Assembly (NCBI GenBank): GCA_963745945.1
Contig: CAVUZG010000009.1
Span: 91,187-155,186, forward strand
Length of the DNA stretch: 64,000 nt
DNA from: DATFVA01 sp963745945
GTDB taxonomy: Bacteria; Bacteroidota; Ignavibacteria; Ignavibacteriales; Ignavibacteriaceae
Direction: 5' to 3'
Position 1 is the first letter of the stretch. Each line of letters begins with the position of its first letter. Shown in pieces: positions 1 to 9,429 of this stretch. Below the pieces are notes generated by a model that did not search any database, had not been told where the DNA came from, and saw only the letters and a program-made list of their open reading frames with translations. A program made the position numbers and the translations under genes.

Positions 1-318
1 TATTTATATGCTGCCAAAGAGATTATAAAATCAGAACTGAATGAGGAATATAAACCGGCAGGTGCATCAATTTATTCTTTAAAGTATAGTGCGGCAGATT
101 TTGGAAGAAAAGAATTGAGTTTTGGTAAAAAAAATTCAGAAAAAGAAATTACAGAAAAGTACGTGGAGATGATTGAAATCTGTTTGGAGGCAATAAACAA
201 ATATGTTGATGGAATCAGCCGTGGGGATTTCAGACTTTCGCAGCTTGAAAAAAGAGAAGAAAAAGTTTGCCGGTATTGCAGTTTCAGATCAATCTGCAGA
301 ATTCAGGAAGTGAATTAA
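1..318 (+). CDS. PD-(D/E)XK (RecB/AddB-like) nuclease, C-terminal fragment
   Basis: The reading frame is open from base 1 to the TAA at 316-318, so this is the last ~105 codons of a longer gene whose start lies outside the window. It begins YLYAAKEII, which resembles the QxxxY helix of RecB-family nucleases. It ends with a cysteine cluster (VCRYCSFRSICR), like the C-terminal iron-sulfur-binding cysteines of AddB and related PD-(D/E)XK nucleases. In that family the domain degrades DNA ends during recombinational repair. The catalytic aspartate and glutamate would lie upstream and are not visible. AddB versus another RecB-like nuclease cannot be decided from the fragment. Confidence 0.7.
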   Translation, partial: YLYAAKEIIKSELNEEYKPAGASIYSLKYSAADFGRKELSFGKKNSEKEITEKYVEMIEICLEAINKYVDGISRGDFRLSQLEKREEKVCRYCSFRSICRIQEVN

Positions 319-400
319 AAACTAAGGCAAAGTCGGAATATTGGAATTACAGAATTTTGGATATATGATTATATTGATGTATTAGTTATTAGATGAAAAC

Positions 401-2365
401 ATGCTGAAATATTTAATCACAATTGCTCTACTGTTTTGTACAATATTTGTATCGGCACAATCAATAGATCATTCAATACTTGAGAACGAAAAACAACAGC
501 TTGAGAGAACATTTTCTCTTTCCAAATCTTTATATCCTGGCGATCTGACTATTGACGCAAAATACTACAAGCTTGATCTTACCCTATCATATTCACCAAA
601 TTATCTTAAAGGTTCTGTACAGATCGATGCGGTTCCATTTTCTCAAGCGCTAAATTCATTTTTTGTTGATCTGAGTAATAATCTGCAGGTGGATTCGGTA
701 ATTTCAAATAATTCTGTTTTAACTTTCACACATCAGAATGATAAGTTGATGATAAACCTGCCTCGTGTTTATCAACTAAATGAAAAATTTTCAGTAATTG
801 TATTCTATCGGGGAGTACCTGTTTCAAACGGTTTTGGCAGTATTGAATTCGGTTCACATAATGGTGATCCCGCAATCTGGACTTTAAGTGAACCTTATGG
901 AGCAAGGGACTGGTGGCCTTGTAAAGATAATCCTGATGATAAAGTAGATTCCTCCCAGGTTAACCTGACATGTGCAGATAATCTAATCCCGGTTTCCAAC
1001 GGAGTGCTGCAAAGAATGAATGAAAACGGAGATGGAACACACACATATTTTTGGAATAATATTCACCCGATTGCTAACTATCTTATTTCAATGGCTGTAA
1101 CTAACTACACCGTATATAAAACGTATTTTCATTTTTCACCTACCGACTCGATGCCGGTTGTACATTACATTTATCCTGAAAATTTTAATAGTGTTAAACC
1201 ATTGCTAGATAAAACTGTTCGTATGCTAGAAATCTTCTCTGATAGATACGGACTGTATCCATTTATCGATCAAAAATACGGGCACGCTGAATTCGGCTGG
1301 TCGGGGGGAATGGAGCATCAGACTGTAACTTCACTCGGTAGTTTTAGTGAACAAATAATTGCTCACGAACTTGCACACCAATGGTTCGGAGATATGATAA
1401 CTTGCAAAAACTGGCATGAGATCTGGATGAATGAGGGTTTTGCAACTTATTCTGAAGCGGTGTATTTCGAGGCAATTGACGAATCATCATACGCCCCTTA
1501 TATTGAATCGCTGATGGCTTATGCAAAAAGTGCGAAAAGTTCGGTTTATGCAAACGATATAAGCTCTGTTGCAAAAATTTTTAATTACGCAAGTACTTAT
1601 GCAAAAGGTGCAATTGTTCTCCATATGCTTCGAGGCGTAGTGGGAGATTCAACTTTTTTCAGAATAATGAAATCATATGCAGCTTCACCAGGGCTTAGAT
1701 ACAATAATGCTTCTACTGATGATTTTAAAAGTGTGGCGGAAAGTGTTTACGGTAAGAACCTGGAATATTTTTTTAATGAATGGGTTTATGGAAAGGGTTA
1801 TCCGCATTATAATTACAGCTGGGATTATAAAAAAAATGGCGTAAACGATTACGATATAAATTTTAAATTAACACAAACAATAAATTCCGATCCCGTTTTT
1901 TTTATTATGCCGATCGATATAAAAATACATACAACCTCTGCTGATACTGTTATAAGAATTTTCAATAACCAGCATAGCCAGGAATTTGAATTTAATGTGA
2001 TTGGCAAACCGGAATTCATCTCATTTGATCCGCATAATTGGATAATGAAAGAAGTCAGTACGAGTGATTCGATAGATATTACAAAGCCAGATTCCTACAA
2101 TCTTGAACAAAACTATCCTAATCCATTTAACCCGGCAACAACAATCAGATATGAAATACCGGTAAGTAATAAAGGTTTTATTCCGGTTAAAATAATAATA
2201 TACAATTCATTAGGTCAGCAAATTGCAATTCCGGTAGATGAAGAAAAACCTGCCGGAACCTATGAAGTAAAAGTTGACATTCCCGGGCTTTCCAGCGGGA
2301 TTTATTATTATAAATTAATAGTGCCAGGTTATTCAATAGCTAAGAAAATGGTAGTTTTAAAATAG
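401..2365 (+). CDS. Secreted M1-family zinc aminopeptidase with type IX sorting tail
   Basis: A 654-residue exported metallopeptidase. Residues 1-19 form a signal peptide (hydrophobic LITIALLFCTIFV, then SAQ). The zinc site is HELAH at 322-326 with the third ligand E345 in NEGFAT, the HExxH-X18-E spacing of M1 (gluzincin) peptidases. GGMEHQT near 303-309 replaces the usual GAMEN exopeptidase motif but keeps its glutamate (E305). Residues from about 571 (NYPNPFNPATTIRYEIP) to the end match the type A C-terminal domain recognised by the type IX secretion system, so the protein is probably exported to the cell surface or medium. A likely terminator follows at 2423. Substrate preference cannot be read from the sequence. 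Confidence 0.9.
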   Translation: MLKYLITIALLFCTIFVSAQSIDHSILENEKQQLERTFSLSKSLYPGDLTIDAKYYKLDLTLSYSPNYLKGSVQIDAVPFSQALNSFFVDLSNNLQVDSVISNNSVLTFTHQNDKLMINLPRVYQLNEKFSVIVFYRGVPVSNGFGSIEFGSHNGDPAIWTLSEPYGARDWWPCKDNPDDKVDSSQVNLTCADNLIPVSNGVLQRMNENGDGTHTYFWNNIHPIANYLISMAVTNYTVYKTYFHFSPTDSMPVVHYIYPENFNSVKPLLDKTVRMLEIFSDRYGLYPFIDQKYGHAEFGWSGGMEHQTVTSLGSFSEQIIAHELAHQWFGDMITCKNWHEIWMNEGFATYSEAVYFEAIDESSYAPYIESLMAYAKSAKSSVYANDISSVAKIFNYASTYAKGAIVLHMLRGVVGDSTFFRIMKSYAASPGLRYNNASTDDFKSVAESVYGKNLEYFFNEWVYGKGYPHYNYSWDYKKNGVNDYDINFKLTQTINSDPVFFIMPIDIKIHTTSADTVIRIFNNQHSQEFEFNVIGKPEFISFDPHNWIMKEVSTSDSIDITKPDSYNLEQNYPNPFNPATTIRYEIPVSNKGFIPVKIIIYNSLGQQIAIPVDEEKPAGTYEVKVDIPGLSSGIYYYKLIVPGYSIAKKMVVLK

Positions 2366-2385
2366 TTTTTAAGTCAAAACTATTC

Positions 2386-2414
2386 TTGACAACCTAACTT
2401 TAATTATTTATTTT
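2386..2414 (+). promoter_or_regulatory. Candidate sigma-70-type promoter upstream of greA
   Basis: TTGACA (2386-2391) and TATTTT (2409-2414) are separated by exactly 17 bp. The predicted start, near 2421, is right at the hairpin at 2423-2443. That hairpin is either the terminator of the upstream peptidase gene or a feature of a short greA leader. The match to consensus is good but the assignment rests on sequence alone. Confidence 0.4.
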
Positions 2415-2422
2415 CGAGTCGA

Positions 2423-2455
2423 CCACTGCGGAAACTGCGGTGGCAATTTTTTTTT
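2423..2455 (+). terminator. Rho-independent terminator between the M1 peptidase and greA
   Basis: A 9-bp stem (CCACTGCGG with CTGCGGTGG, two G-T wobbles) closes a three-base AAA loop and is followed by CAA and a run of nine T. It most simply ends the M1 peptidase transcript. It lies inside the leader if the promoter at 2386-2414 is used. Confidence 0.7.
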
Positions 2456-2482
2456 AAATTAACCAATAATCTGAGAAAATAA

Positions 2483-2959
2483 ATGAGTGACGGAAATTTT
2501 GTTTATTTAACCAGGGAACGCCTGGTTGAACTGGAGAAAGAATTAAAAGAAATGAAGATTAGCGGTAGAAAGGAAATGGCACAAAAAATTGCTGAAGCCC
2601 GTGCACATGGAGACCTTTCTGAGAATGCAGAATACGATGCGGCAAAGGAAGAGCAAGGACTATTTGAGCTTAGAATCAGTAAGCTTGAAGATACTCTCTC
2701 CCGTGCAAGAATTATAGACACCAATCAATTTGAAAAGGATAAGGTTCATATTCTTTCCACCGTAAGCATAAAAAATTTAACCAGCAAGAAAAATATCGTT
2801 TATACATTAGTATCACCTGAAGAAGCAGACTTTCAGGCAGGAAAAATATCAGTTACATCACCTGTTGGACAGGGTTTGATGGGCGCTAAAATTGGTGATA
2901 AAGTTAAAGTTAAGGCTCCTGCCGGAATGCTGGAGTTTGAAATATTAGACATTAAATAA
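2483..2959 (+). CDS. greA: Transcription elongation factor GreA
   Basis: 158 residues, the normal length for GreA. The N-terminal coiled coil contains the tip motif HGDLSENAEYDAAKEE (residues 42-57), with the acidic residues D44 and E47 that enter the RNA polymerase secondary channel and stimulate cleavage of backtracked RNA. The C-terminal half is the FKBP-like domain (SPVGQGLMGAKIGDKVKV). ribD follows after 20 bases and is probably co-transcribed. Confidence 0.96.
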   Translation: MSDGNFVYLTRERLVELEKELKEMKISGRKEMAQKIAEARAHGDLSENAEYDAAKEEQGLFELRISKLEDTLSRARIIDTNQFEKDKVHILSTVSIKNLTSKKNIVYTLVSPEEADFQAGKISVTSPVGQGLMGAKIGDKVKVKAPAGMLEFEILDIK

Positions 2960-2979
2960 TTCTATACAGTTAATATAAT

Positions 2980-4065
2980 TTGACTGATGAATCCTACATA
3001 CAATTAGCATTAGAGATTGCAAAGAAAGGAATAGGAGAGGTTAGTCCAAATCCTCTGGTAGGATGTATACTTGTAAAAAATGACAGGATAATCGGAGCTG
3101 GTTTTCATCAAAAGTTCGGAGCAAACCACGCTGAAATAAATGCCTTTGAAAATGCAAAAGAATCAGTTGATGGAGGCACCCTTTTCATCAACCTGGAACC
3201 ATGCAGCCATTACGGGAAAACCCCCCCCTGTGTAGATCAGATAATTGATAAAAAGATTAAAAGAGTTGTTATCGGTACTCTGGATATGAATCCTCTGGTA
3301 AGCGGCAACGGGGTGAAAAAATTAAAATCTGCGGGAATAGATGTTAAAGTCGGTGTTCTTGAAAATGAATGTATAAACCTTAATAAATTCTTTTTTAAAT
3401 ACATCACTAAAAAAATTCCTTATATCTCTTTGAAAGCTGCTCAGACCCTTGATGGAAAAATAGCCGACATAAAAGGTGGCTCACAATGGATTTCTTCAAT
3501 GCCTTCCAGAAAATTTGTGCATCATTTGAGAGCAAATTATGATGCAGTTCTTGTAGGTGCAGGAACCGTTGATAAAGATGATCCTTCTCTCACAGTAAGA
3601 CTAACCGATGGCAGAAATCCTAACAGAATTATTTTAGATAGCACATTAAACCTTAAACCGGATAAAAAATTATTTTACAGAAACGGCGATCATAAAACTA
3701 TACTGGTAACATCCAGTGCTAATGAAGGAAAAAGAAAAGTAAAAAAGTTTCTCTCACTTGGTGTTAAAGTTTTATTTGCGAAACCGGATAAAGATGGAAG
3801 TCTAAATCTAAAAAGTGTTATGAAGGAACTGGCTAAGAATCAGATAGCTTCAGTACTTGTTGAAGGCGGGAGCCGCGTATTTTCATCATTTCTCAGAAGT
3901 AATCTCTATGACGATATATTTCTGTTTATCTCTCCAAAATTGATTGGTAATGGAATTCCCCTGGTAGAAAACATTGGAGTTAAGAGTATTAAGAAATCAC
4001 TTAAAGTTAAAATCAGAAATTACGAATTAATAGGTGAGGATCTGATGCTGCAATTAGAAAGATGA
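2980..4065 (+). CDS. ribD: Bifunctional riboflavin biosynthesis deaminase/reductase RibD
   Basis: 361 residues. The N-terminal deaminase domain has the zinc ligands H50 (HAE, with catalytic E52), C75 (PCSHYGKTPPC) and C84. The C-terminal reductase domain begins around residue 145 (ISLKAAQTLDGKIA) and contains LVEGGSRVFSSFL. The enzyme deaminates and then reduces the pyrimidine intermediate of riboflavin synthesis. The chosen start is TTG at 2980, since MTDESYIQLA matches the usual N-terminus. ribE follows 94 bases downstream. I see no FMN riboswitch before either gene. Confidence 0.95.
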   Translation: MTDESYIQLALEIAKKGIGEVSPNPLVGCILVKNDRIIGAGFHQKFGANHAEINAFENAKESVDGGTLFINLEPCSHYGKTPPCVDQIIDKKIKRVVIGTLDMNPLVSGNGVKKLKSAGIDVKVGVLENECINLNKFFFKYITKKIPYISLKAAQTLDGKIADIKGGSQWISSMPSRKFVHHLRANYDAVLVGAGTVDKDDPSLTVRLTDGRNPNRIILDSTLNLKPDKKLFYRNGDHKTILVTSSANEGKRKVKKFLSLGVKVLFAKPDKDGSLNLKSVMKELAKNQIASVLVEGGSRVFSSFLRSNLYDDIFLFISPKLIGNGIPLVENIGVKSIKKSLKVKIRNYELIGEDLMLQLER

Positions 4066-4159
4066 ACTGCAAAATTTCTATTCAATTTTTTAACCTTCTT
4101 CTCAATTATTTGTAACTTTACGTTTTAAATATCGCAATAATATCACGGGAGAACTTAAA

Positions 4160-4762
4160 ATGTTTACGGGGCTTGTTGAAGAAAAAGGCATTTTGATAAA
4201 TAAATTAAAAACGGGTGATGGTTACCGTCTTGAAATTAAAGCCGATAAGGTTCTTGAAGATTCCGGGATCGGAAGCAGTATCAGTGTTAACGGCTGCTGC
4301 CTCACAGTTGTAGATAAAACAAACAGTTCTGTTTCTATGGATACCATTGAGGAAACATTAAAGAAAACAAACCTTGGTGATCTGCAAATTGGTGATCAGG
4401 TTAATCTTGAACGTCCGCTTAAAGCAGATGCAAGATTGGGAGGTCATTTTGTGCTTGGTCATGTCGATACCAAAGGTGAAGTTGTTGAGATAAAAGAGTT
4501 GTCCAATAGTCATTTTATGAGAATACGTTTTCCTGAGAAGTTCAAACAATATTTAATTTATGTCGGCTCTATTTCTATTGATGGAGTGAGTATGACAGTT
4601 GCGGAACTTACAGGGAATGTTTTTGGTATCGGAATTATTCCCCATACCTGGAAAGAAACTGTCTTTTCAACAAAGAAACCAGGTAGCACTGTAAACCTTG
4701 AGTTTGATGTACTTGGTAAATATGTTGAACGAATCATGGAAAACAAAGAACCTGAAAATTAG
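4160..4762 (+). CDS. ribE: Riboflavin synthase alpha chain
   Basis: 200 residues made of two lumazine-binding repeats. It starts MFTGLVEEKG, the typical N-terminus, with NGCCLTV in repeat one, HFVLGHVD at the junction and SIDGVSMTV in repeat two. The enzyme dismutates two 6,7-dimethyl-8-ribityllumazine molecules into riboflavin and the RibD-pathway pyrimidine. A good Shine-Dalgarno (GGGAG, 4148-4152) precedes the ATG. tilS starts 5 bases after the stop, so this gene probably heads the ribE-tilS-hpt-ftsH transcript. Confidence 0.95.
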   Translation: MFTGLVEEKGILINKLKTGDGYRLEIKADKVLEDSGIGSSISVNGCCLTVVDKTNSSVSMDTIEETLKKTNLGDLQIGDQVNLERPLKADARLGGHFVLGHVDTKGEVVEIKELSNSHFMRIRFPEKFKQYLIYVGSISIDGVSMTVAELTGNVFGIGIIPHTWKETVFSTKKPGSTVNLEFDVLGKYVERIMENKEPEN

Positions 4763-4767
4763 TTTTA

Positions 4768-6132
4768 ATGGAAAGAATAGAACAGAAATTTCTAAAATTC
4801 ATCGATGAGCAATCACTTCTTACTCGGAATGAAAAAGTTCTTGTTGGATTCAGCGGGGGTCCTGATTCAATTTTTCTTCTTCATCTTCTTACTAAATTCA
4901 AAAAAAAACTGCAGATAGAAGTTCGTGCGTTTCACGTAAATCATCTGCTCAGGGGAAATGAAGCCGCAGACGATGAAAAGTTCTGTAAAAACTATTGTGA
5001 AAGAAATAAAATAAAATTTGATTCAGTAAGAAAAAGAGTGAAATCATTTTCAGAACGAAACAGAATTTCACTGGAAGAATCCGGAAGAATATTACGTTAC
5101 AAAGAATTTGAAAAACTGGTGAAGAAGAAAAGGCTTGATAAGATTGCAACGGCGCATAATTCTAATGATAATACTGAAACAGTTTTGTTAAACCTTTTTA
5201 AGGGAACCGGTCTTGATGGAATCTCCGGGATTCCTGTAAAAAGAAAAAATATAATCCGCCCGATATTATGTTTTACCAAAGAAGAGATTTTATCGTATTT
5301 GAAACGGAAAAAAATTAATTACAGGATTGATAAAAGTAATTACGACTCCGACTTTGAAAGAAATTATATACGGAACAAAATTATTCCCCTGATAAAAGAG
5401 AAACTGAACCCGTCTCTGGAAACTTCCATATTTAAATCCTCGGAAAATTTTAAAAAGATTAATGAATATATCAGGACTAATGAAACTGAGATTTTCAAAA
5501 ATATAAACAGAGATTCTTCAGGAATTATTAATATTCAGATCCCGGAATTAGAAAGTGTAGATAGATCTATACAAGGTTTATTCTTAAAAAAACTGTTGGA
5601 GAGAGAATTAAAAACACAAATATTTTCTAACGATCTAAAAAAAATTCTTTCTCTGGTTAAGACACAGGTTGGCAAACGAATTGAACTTTCCGGCGGAATA
5701 ATTGTTTTCAGGGAAAGAGATTACCTGAAAATAATCCCTGTACGTGAAGTCTATTTGGATTCAACTACTGCAATTAATATTGGTGAAACAAAAAGTACAT
5801 CTGCCGGTCAGTTATCAATTAAAAAGTGTGATAGTAAGACAGTGGTTTATTCAAATTATAAAAATAAAGAGTATATTTCAGCAGATACGATCGCAAAACA
5901 GTTTACAGTAAGAAAATGGAAACCGGGAGATTTTTTTTATCCTTTGGGTATGAAAGGCTCAAAAAAAGTCTCTGATTATCTGAATGAAAATAAGGTTGAG
6001 TCTTCGAGCAAAAAAAATCATCTTATATTGTTAAATAAAAAAAAAATTGTCTGGGTTATTGGTATGCGCCTGGATGAGAGATTTAAAGTCACTCCTTTAA
6101 CAGAAAAGATATTAGAACTATGCCTGAAATAA
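4768..6132 (+). CDS. tilS: tRNA(Ile)-lysidine synthase
   Basis: 454 residues. The N-terminal N-type ATP pyrophosphatase domain carries the PP-loop SGGPDS at 29-34 and the family motif TAHNSNDNTETVLLNL. A C-terminal TilS domain (VRKWKPGDFFYPLGMKGSKKVSDYL) binds tRNA. The enzyme adds lysine to C34 of the AUA-reading isoleucine tRNA, an essential step for decoding. It overlaps hpt by 13 bases, and the tilS-hpt-ftsH order is widely conserved in bacteria. Confidence 0.95.
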   Translation: MERIEQKFLKFIDEQSLLTRNEKVLVGFSGGPDSIFLLHLLTKFKKKLQIEVRAFHVNHLLRGNEAADDEKFCKNYCERNKIKFDSVRKRVKSFSERNRISLEESGRILRYKEFEKLVKKKRLDKIATAHNSNDNTETVLLNLFKGTGLDGISGIPVKRKNIIRPILCFTKEEILSYLKRKKINYRIDKSNYDSDFERNYIRNKIIPLIKEKLNPSLETSIFKSSENFKKINEYIRTNETEIFKNINRDSSGIINIQIPELESVDRSIQGLFLKKLLERELKTQIFSNDLKKILSLVKTQVGKRIELSGGIIVFRERDYLKIIPVREVYLDSTTAINIGETKSTSAGQLSIKKCDSKTVVYSNYKNKEYISADTIAKQFTVRKWKPGDFFYPLGMKGSKKVSDYLNENKVESSSKKNHLILLNKKKIVWVIGMRLDERFKVTPLTEKILELCLK

Positions 6133-6683
6133 AAAATAATAAACTTGTAATTGACGATGATATTTTTGTGCCGTTCATTGAGGAAGAAAAGCTTCAGAAG
6201 CGAATTAAAGAACTTGGAGATGAAATATCCCGTGATTACAAAGGAAAGACTCCAGTTTTTATAGGAGTTCTTAATGGGGCATTTTTATTTCTTTCAGATC
6301 TTGTAAAAAATGTTGATGTTGATTGTGAAATCGATTTTTTTAAACTTTCAAGCTACGGCGATGCAAAAATTTCTTCAGGAAAAGTTACCCTGGTTAAGGA
6401 ACTAAATTGTGAAGTTGACGGTAGGGATATTATAATTGTTGAAGACATAGTTGATTCAGGTTTATCTATAAAATTTATAGAGGAACATATTGCTCAGTAT
6501 CACCCTTCCAGTATGAAAGTTGTATCGCTTCTGGTGAAACCTAAAAGCCTTAAATATAAAGTTAAAATTGATTATATTGGCTTTGATATTCCAAGTAAAT
6601 TCGTAATAGGCTATGGTTTGGATTACGCTCAGAAGTACAGAAATCTGAGATCAATTTTTATTCTGGAAAATGATTTAAAATAG
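6120..6683 (+). CDS. hpt: Hypoxanthine phosphoribosyltransferase
   Basis: 187 residues. The PRPP-binding motif IIIVEDIVDSG lies at about 104-114, and GVLNGAFLFLSDL at about 49-61 is the flexible-loop/pyrophosphate region of HPRT proteins. The enzyme salvages hypoxanthine (and usually guanine) to the nucleotide. The ATG at 6120 lies within the end of tilS; the overlap suggests translational coupling. Confidence 0.93.
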   Translation: MPEIKNNKLVIDDDIFVPFIEEEKLQKRIKELGDEISRDYKGKTPVFIGVLNGAFLFLSDLVKNVDVDCEIDFFKLSSYGDAKISSGKVTLVKELNCEVDGRDIIIVEDIVDSGLSIKFIEEHIAQYHPSSMKVVSLLVKPKSLKYKVKIDYIGFDIPSKFVIGYGLDYAQKYRNLRSIFILENDLK

Positions 6684-6710
6684 ATTTTTTATAAAATAAT
6701 AAATTGGAAA

Positions 6711-8771
6711 ATGGCAGATAATAATAAGAATAACAGAAATGTTCAGAAACCATCTAAAGGAAACGGCGGACCTAATAAGCCGGACGACAATTTTGATTGG
6801 TCTAAAATTATAAGACTTGTCTTTGGCTGGGGTGCTGTAATAGTTGCAGCAGTAATTGTTATGCAGGTTTTCAAAACAGGAACTCAGAATTATGTAGATA
6901 TTTCATATAATCAATATGAAAAATTAATTAATGAAGAGAAGATTAAATCAGCAGTTATTACTAAGCAGGATGTTAATGATTACTACTTTAAAGCTGAATT
7001 GACTTCTGAACAGACTGTTGAAGTTAATAAGAAACCTCAAAGTGTTAAATTCATATCAGTTTACCTTCCTGAACCGATAATTAAAGAACAGGAAGCTGTT
7101 TGGAAATCGAAAAATATAGATTACTCATTTGATAAAGATTCCAACGAATGGCTTAATGTTCTGTTAGGATTTCTTCCATGGATAATTATTATTGCAGTTT
7201 GGGTTATAATTATGAGAAGAATGCAGGGAGGAAGCGGCGGAACCCGCGGGATATTCTCATTCGGAAAAAGTAAAGCAAAATTAATAACTCAATCCGGTCA
7301 AAGAATTACTTTTAGGGATGTTGCCGGGGCTGATGAAGCTAAACTGGAATTACACGAAATAATTGAATTTTTAAAGGAACCGACAAAATTTCAAAAACTG
7401 GGGGGCAAAATCCCCAGAGGCGTACTTTTATTAGGACCTCCCGGAACAGGTAAAACTCTGCTTGCAAGAGCTGTTGCCGGGGAAGCCGGAGTTCCTTTCT
7501 TTTCTATAAGCGGTGCCGATTTTGTTGAAATGTTTGTGGGTGTTGGTGCAAGTCGCGTGAGAGATTTATTTGAGCAGGGAAAGAAAAATGCGCCTTGTAT
7601 TATATTCATTGATGAAATTGATGCAGTTGGAAGGCACAGAGGTGCAGGACTCGGCGGCGGACACGATGAAAGAGAGCAAACTTTAAATCAGCTGTTGGTT
7701 GAAATGGATGGTTTCGAACAGAACAGTGGTGTTATAATTATTGCTGCTACAAACAGACCTGATGTTTTAGACCCTGCATTAATGAGACCGGGCAGATTTG
7801 ATCGACAGGTTGTTGTTGATCGTCCTGATGTTAAAGGAAGAGAAGGAATATTTAAAGTTCATACCAGAAATATTCCATTGGATCCTAATGTTAAGCTTGA
7901 TGTTCTTGCAAAAGGTACACCCGGTTTGGCTGGAGCAGAACTAGCTAATCTTGTGAATGAGGCTGCTTTGCTTGCTGCAAGAAAGAATAAAAAGAATGTG
8001 GAAATGATTGACTTTGAAGAAGCCAAAGATAAAGTGATGATGGGAATGGAAAGAAAAAGTATGATTATTACGGAAGAAGAGAAGAAAACCACTGCCTATC
8101 ATGAAATAGGACATGTTCTGGTTGCAAGAATGCTACCTGAAGCAGATCCGGTACATAAAGTTACTATCATACCCAGAGGAAGGGCTTTAGGTGTTACCAG
8201 TTACCTTCCCATTGATGAAAAACATACTTATTCAAAAGAATATCTTGAAGCAATTATTACTTATGCTTTAGGCGGTCGTGCAGCGGAGAAAATTATTTTT
8301 AATCATTTTACAACCGGTGCGGGTAATGATATTGAAAAAGCTACAGGCATTGCCCGGAAAATGGTTTGTGAGTGGGGAATGAGTGAGAAACTCGGCCCTC
8401 TGAGTTACGGAGCAAAAAGAGAAGAAATATTCCTTGGCAGAGAAATACAGAGTCACCGTGATTATAGTGAAAGAACAGCAATTGAAATTGATGAAGAAGT
8501 AAGAAGATTTGTTAATGAAGCGATGGTTCGTGCAGAAAAAATTCTTACTGAGCATATGGATTTATTACATAAGCTCTCGAGTGAATTGCTCGAAAGAGAA
8601 ATTCTGGATTCTCACGAAATTGATGCGATAATCAGAGGTGAAGCACTTCCTCCTATTAAAAAGAATGGCAGTACTTCAGACAGTTCAGGAGAAATGCCTG
8701 AGCACGTTAAGAAATTACTGGAGCAACGAAAACCGAAAGAAGAATCTTCCCCTAAAGATGACTCCAATTGA
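6711..8771 (+). CDS. ftsH: ATP-dependent zinc metalloprotease FtsH
   Basis: 686 residues. Two membrane segments (about 30-52 and 150-170) flank a periplasmic domain. The AAA domain has Walker A GPPGTGKT at 242-249, Walker B IIFIDEIDAVG, and the second region of homology ATNRPDVLDPALMRPGRFDRQ. The protease domain has HEIGH at 464-468. This membrane-anchored hexamer extracts and degrades membrane and regulatory proteins. The N-terminal ~25 residues are unusually Asn/Lys-rich. The next gene starts inside the last 14 bases. Confidence 0.97.
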   Translation: MADNNKNNRNVQKPSKGNGGPNKPDDNFDWSKIIRLVFGWGAVIVAAVIVMQVFKTGTQNYVDISYNQYEKLINEEKIKSAVITKQDVNDYYFKAELTSEQTVEVNKKPQSVKFISVYLPEPIIKEQEAVWKSKNIDYSFDKDSNEWLNVLLGFLPWIIIIAVWVIIMRRMQGGSGGTRGIFSFGKSKAKLITQSGQRITFRDVAGADEAKLELHEIIEFLKEPTKFQKLGGKIPRGVLLLGPPGTGKTLLARAVAGEAGVPFFSISGADFVEMFVGVGASRVRDLFEQGKKNAPCIIFIDEIDAVGRHRGAGLGGGHDEREQTLNQLLVEMDGFEQNSGVIIIAATNRPDVLDPALMRPGRFDRQVVVDRPDVKGREGIFKVHTRNIPLDPNVKLDVLAKGTPGLAGAELANLVNEAALLAARKNKKNVEMIDFEEAKDKVMMGMERKSMIITEEEKKTTAYHEIGHVLVARMLPEADPVHKVTIIPRGRALGVTSYLPIDEKHTYSKEYLEAIITYALGGRAAEKIIFNHFTTGAGNDIEKATGIARKMVCEWGMSEKLGPLSYGAKREEIFLGREIQSHRDYSERTAIEIDEEVRRFVNEAMVRAEKILTEHMDLLHKLSSELLEREILDSHEIDAIIRGEALPPIKKNGSTSDSSGEMPEHVKKLLEQRKPKEESSPKDDSN

Positions 8772-9426
8772 TAATGGTACAATTCATTACAAAGATGAAT
8801 TAGTCAGAAAACTAATTCATCTTTTTTCTTTATCCATCCCGATAATTTATTATTTTATTCCACGTAGTGATGCAATATTAATTCTAAGCATTTTAACCTT
8901 TGTGGCTTTATTTCTGGACACTAGCAGGTATTTCTTCCCGTCCGTAGGTAAAATATTTTATAGATATTTCGGCTTTTTGTTAAGAAAGCACGAACTTGAT
9001 GAAAGTAAGAAAAACCTGAATGGTGCAACATATGTGTTCATTTCTGCACTAATTTGTGTTATTCTATTCCCAAAAGTGTTTTTTATTACAGCTTTTACTA
9101 TCCTGATAATTAGTGATACAATGGCCGCACTTATCGGAAGAAAATTTGGCAAACATAAGTTATTATCCAAGAGTTTTGAGGGAACTTTAGCATTTTTTAT
9201 AAGTGCAAGTATAGTTGTTTTTTTAACACCCAAAGTTGATAATCTGCCGATGGAATACATTATCGGGATTATCGCGGCTGCTGTGGGAGCAATAGTTGAA
9301 AATATTTCTTTCGGTTTTGCTGATGATAATCTTGCAATCCCTATTTCAATAGGATTCACTATGTGGATTCTTTATATGGCATTACTTCCTGAACTTCAAA
9401 TAGTATTACCAATACTGCCGAGGTAG
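8758..9426 (+). CDS. Phytol/dolichol kinase-like (SEC59/VTE5/DGK1 family) integral membrane protein
   Basis: With the start at ATG 8758 (14-base overlap with ftsH) the protein has 222 residues and begins MTPIDNGTIHYKDELVRKLIHL. A longer frame exists from a GTG at 8638, but that extension lies wholly within ftsH and looks like out-of-frame sequence. There are six to seven hydrophobic segments. ISDTMAALIGRKFGKHKLL followed by KSFEGTLAFF is the signature of CTP-dependent lipid kinases such as phytol and dolichol kinases, with ADDNLAIPI near the C-terminus. The lipid substrate is unknown. A phosphatidate cytidylyltransferase label is also often used for such proteins. Confidence 0.8.
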   Translation: MTPIDNGTIHYKDELVRKLIHLFSLSIPIIYYFIPRSDAILILSILTFVALFLDTSRYFFPSVGKIFYRYFGFLLRKHELDESKKNLNGATYVFISALICVILFPKVFFITAFTILIISDTMAALIGRKFGKHKLLSKSFEGTLAFFISASIVVFLTPKVDNLPMEYIIGIIAAAVGAIVENISFGFADDNLAIPISIGFTMWILYMALLPELQIVLPILPR

Positions 9427-9429
9427 AGA

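Noticed and set aside
2960..4159. FMN riboswitch for the rib genes
   Set aside because: The gaps before ribD (20 bases) and ribE (94 bases) do not contain the conserved FMN aptamer core, and the first gap is too short.
8638..8757. Extended N-terminus of the phytol-kinase-like gene from GTG
   Set aside because: The extension lies inside ftsH and has no family likeness; ATG 8758 gives a normal N-terminus.
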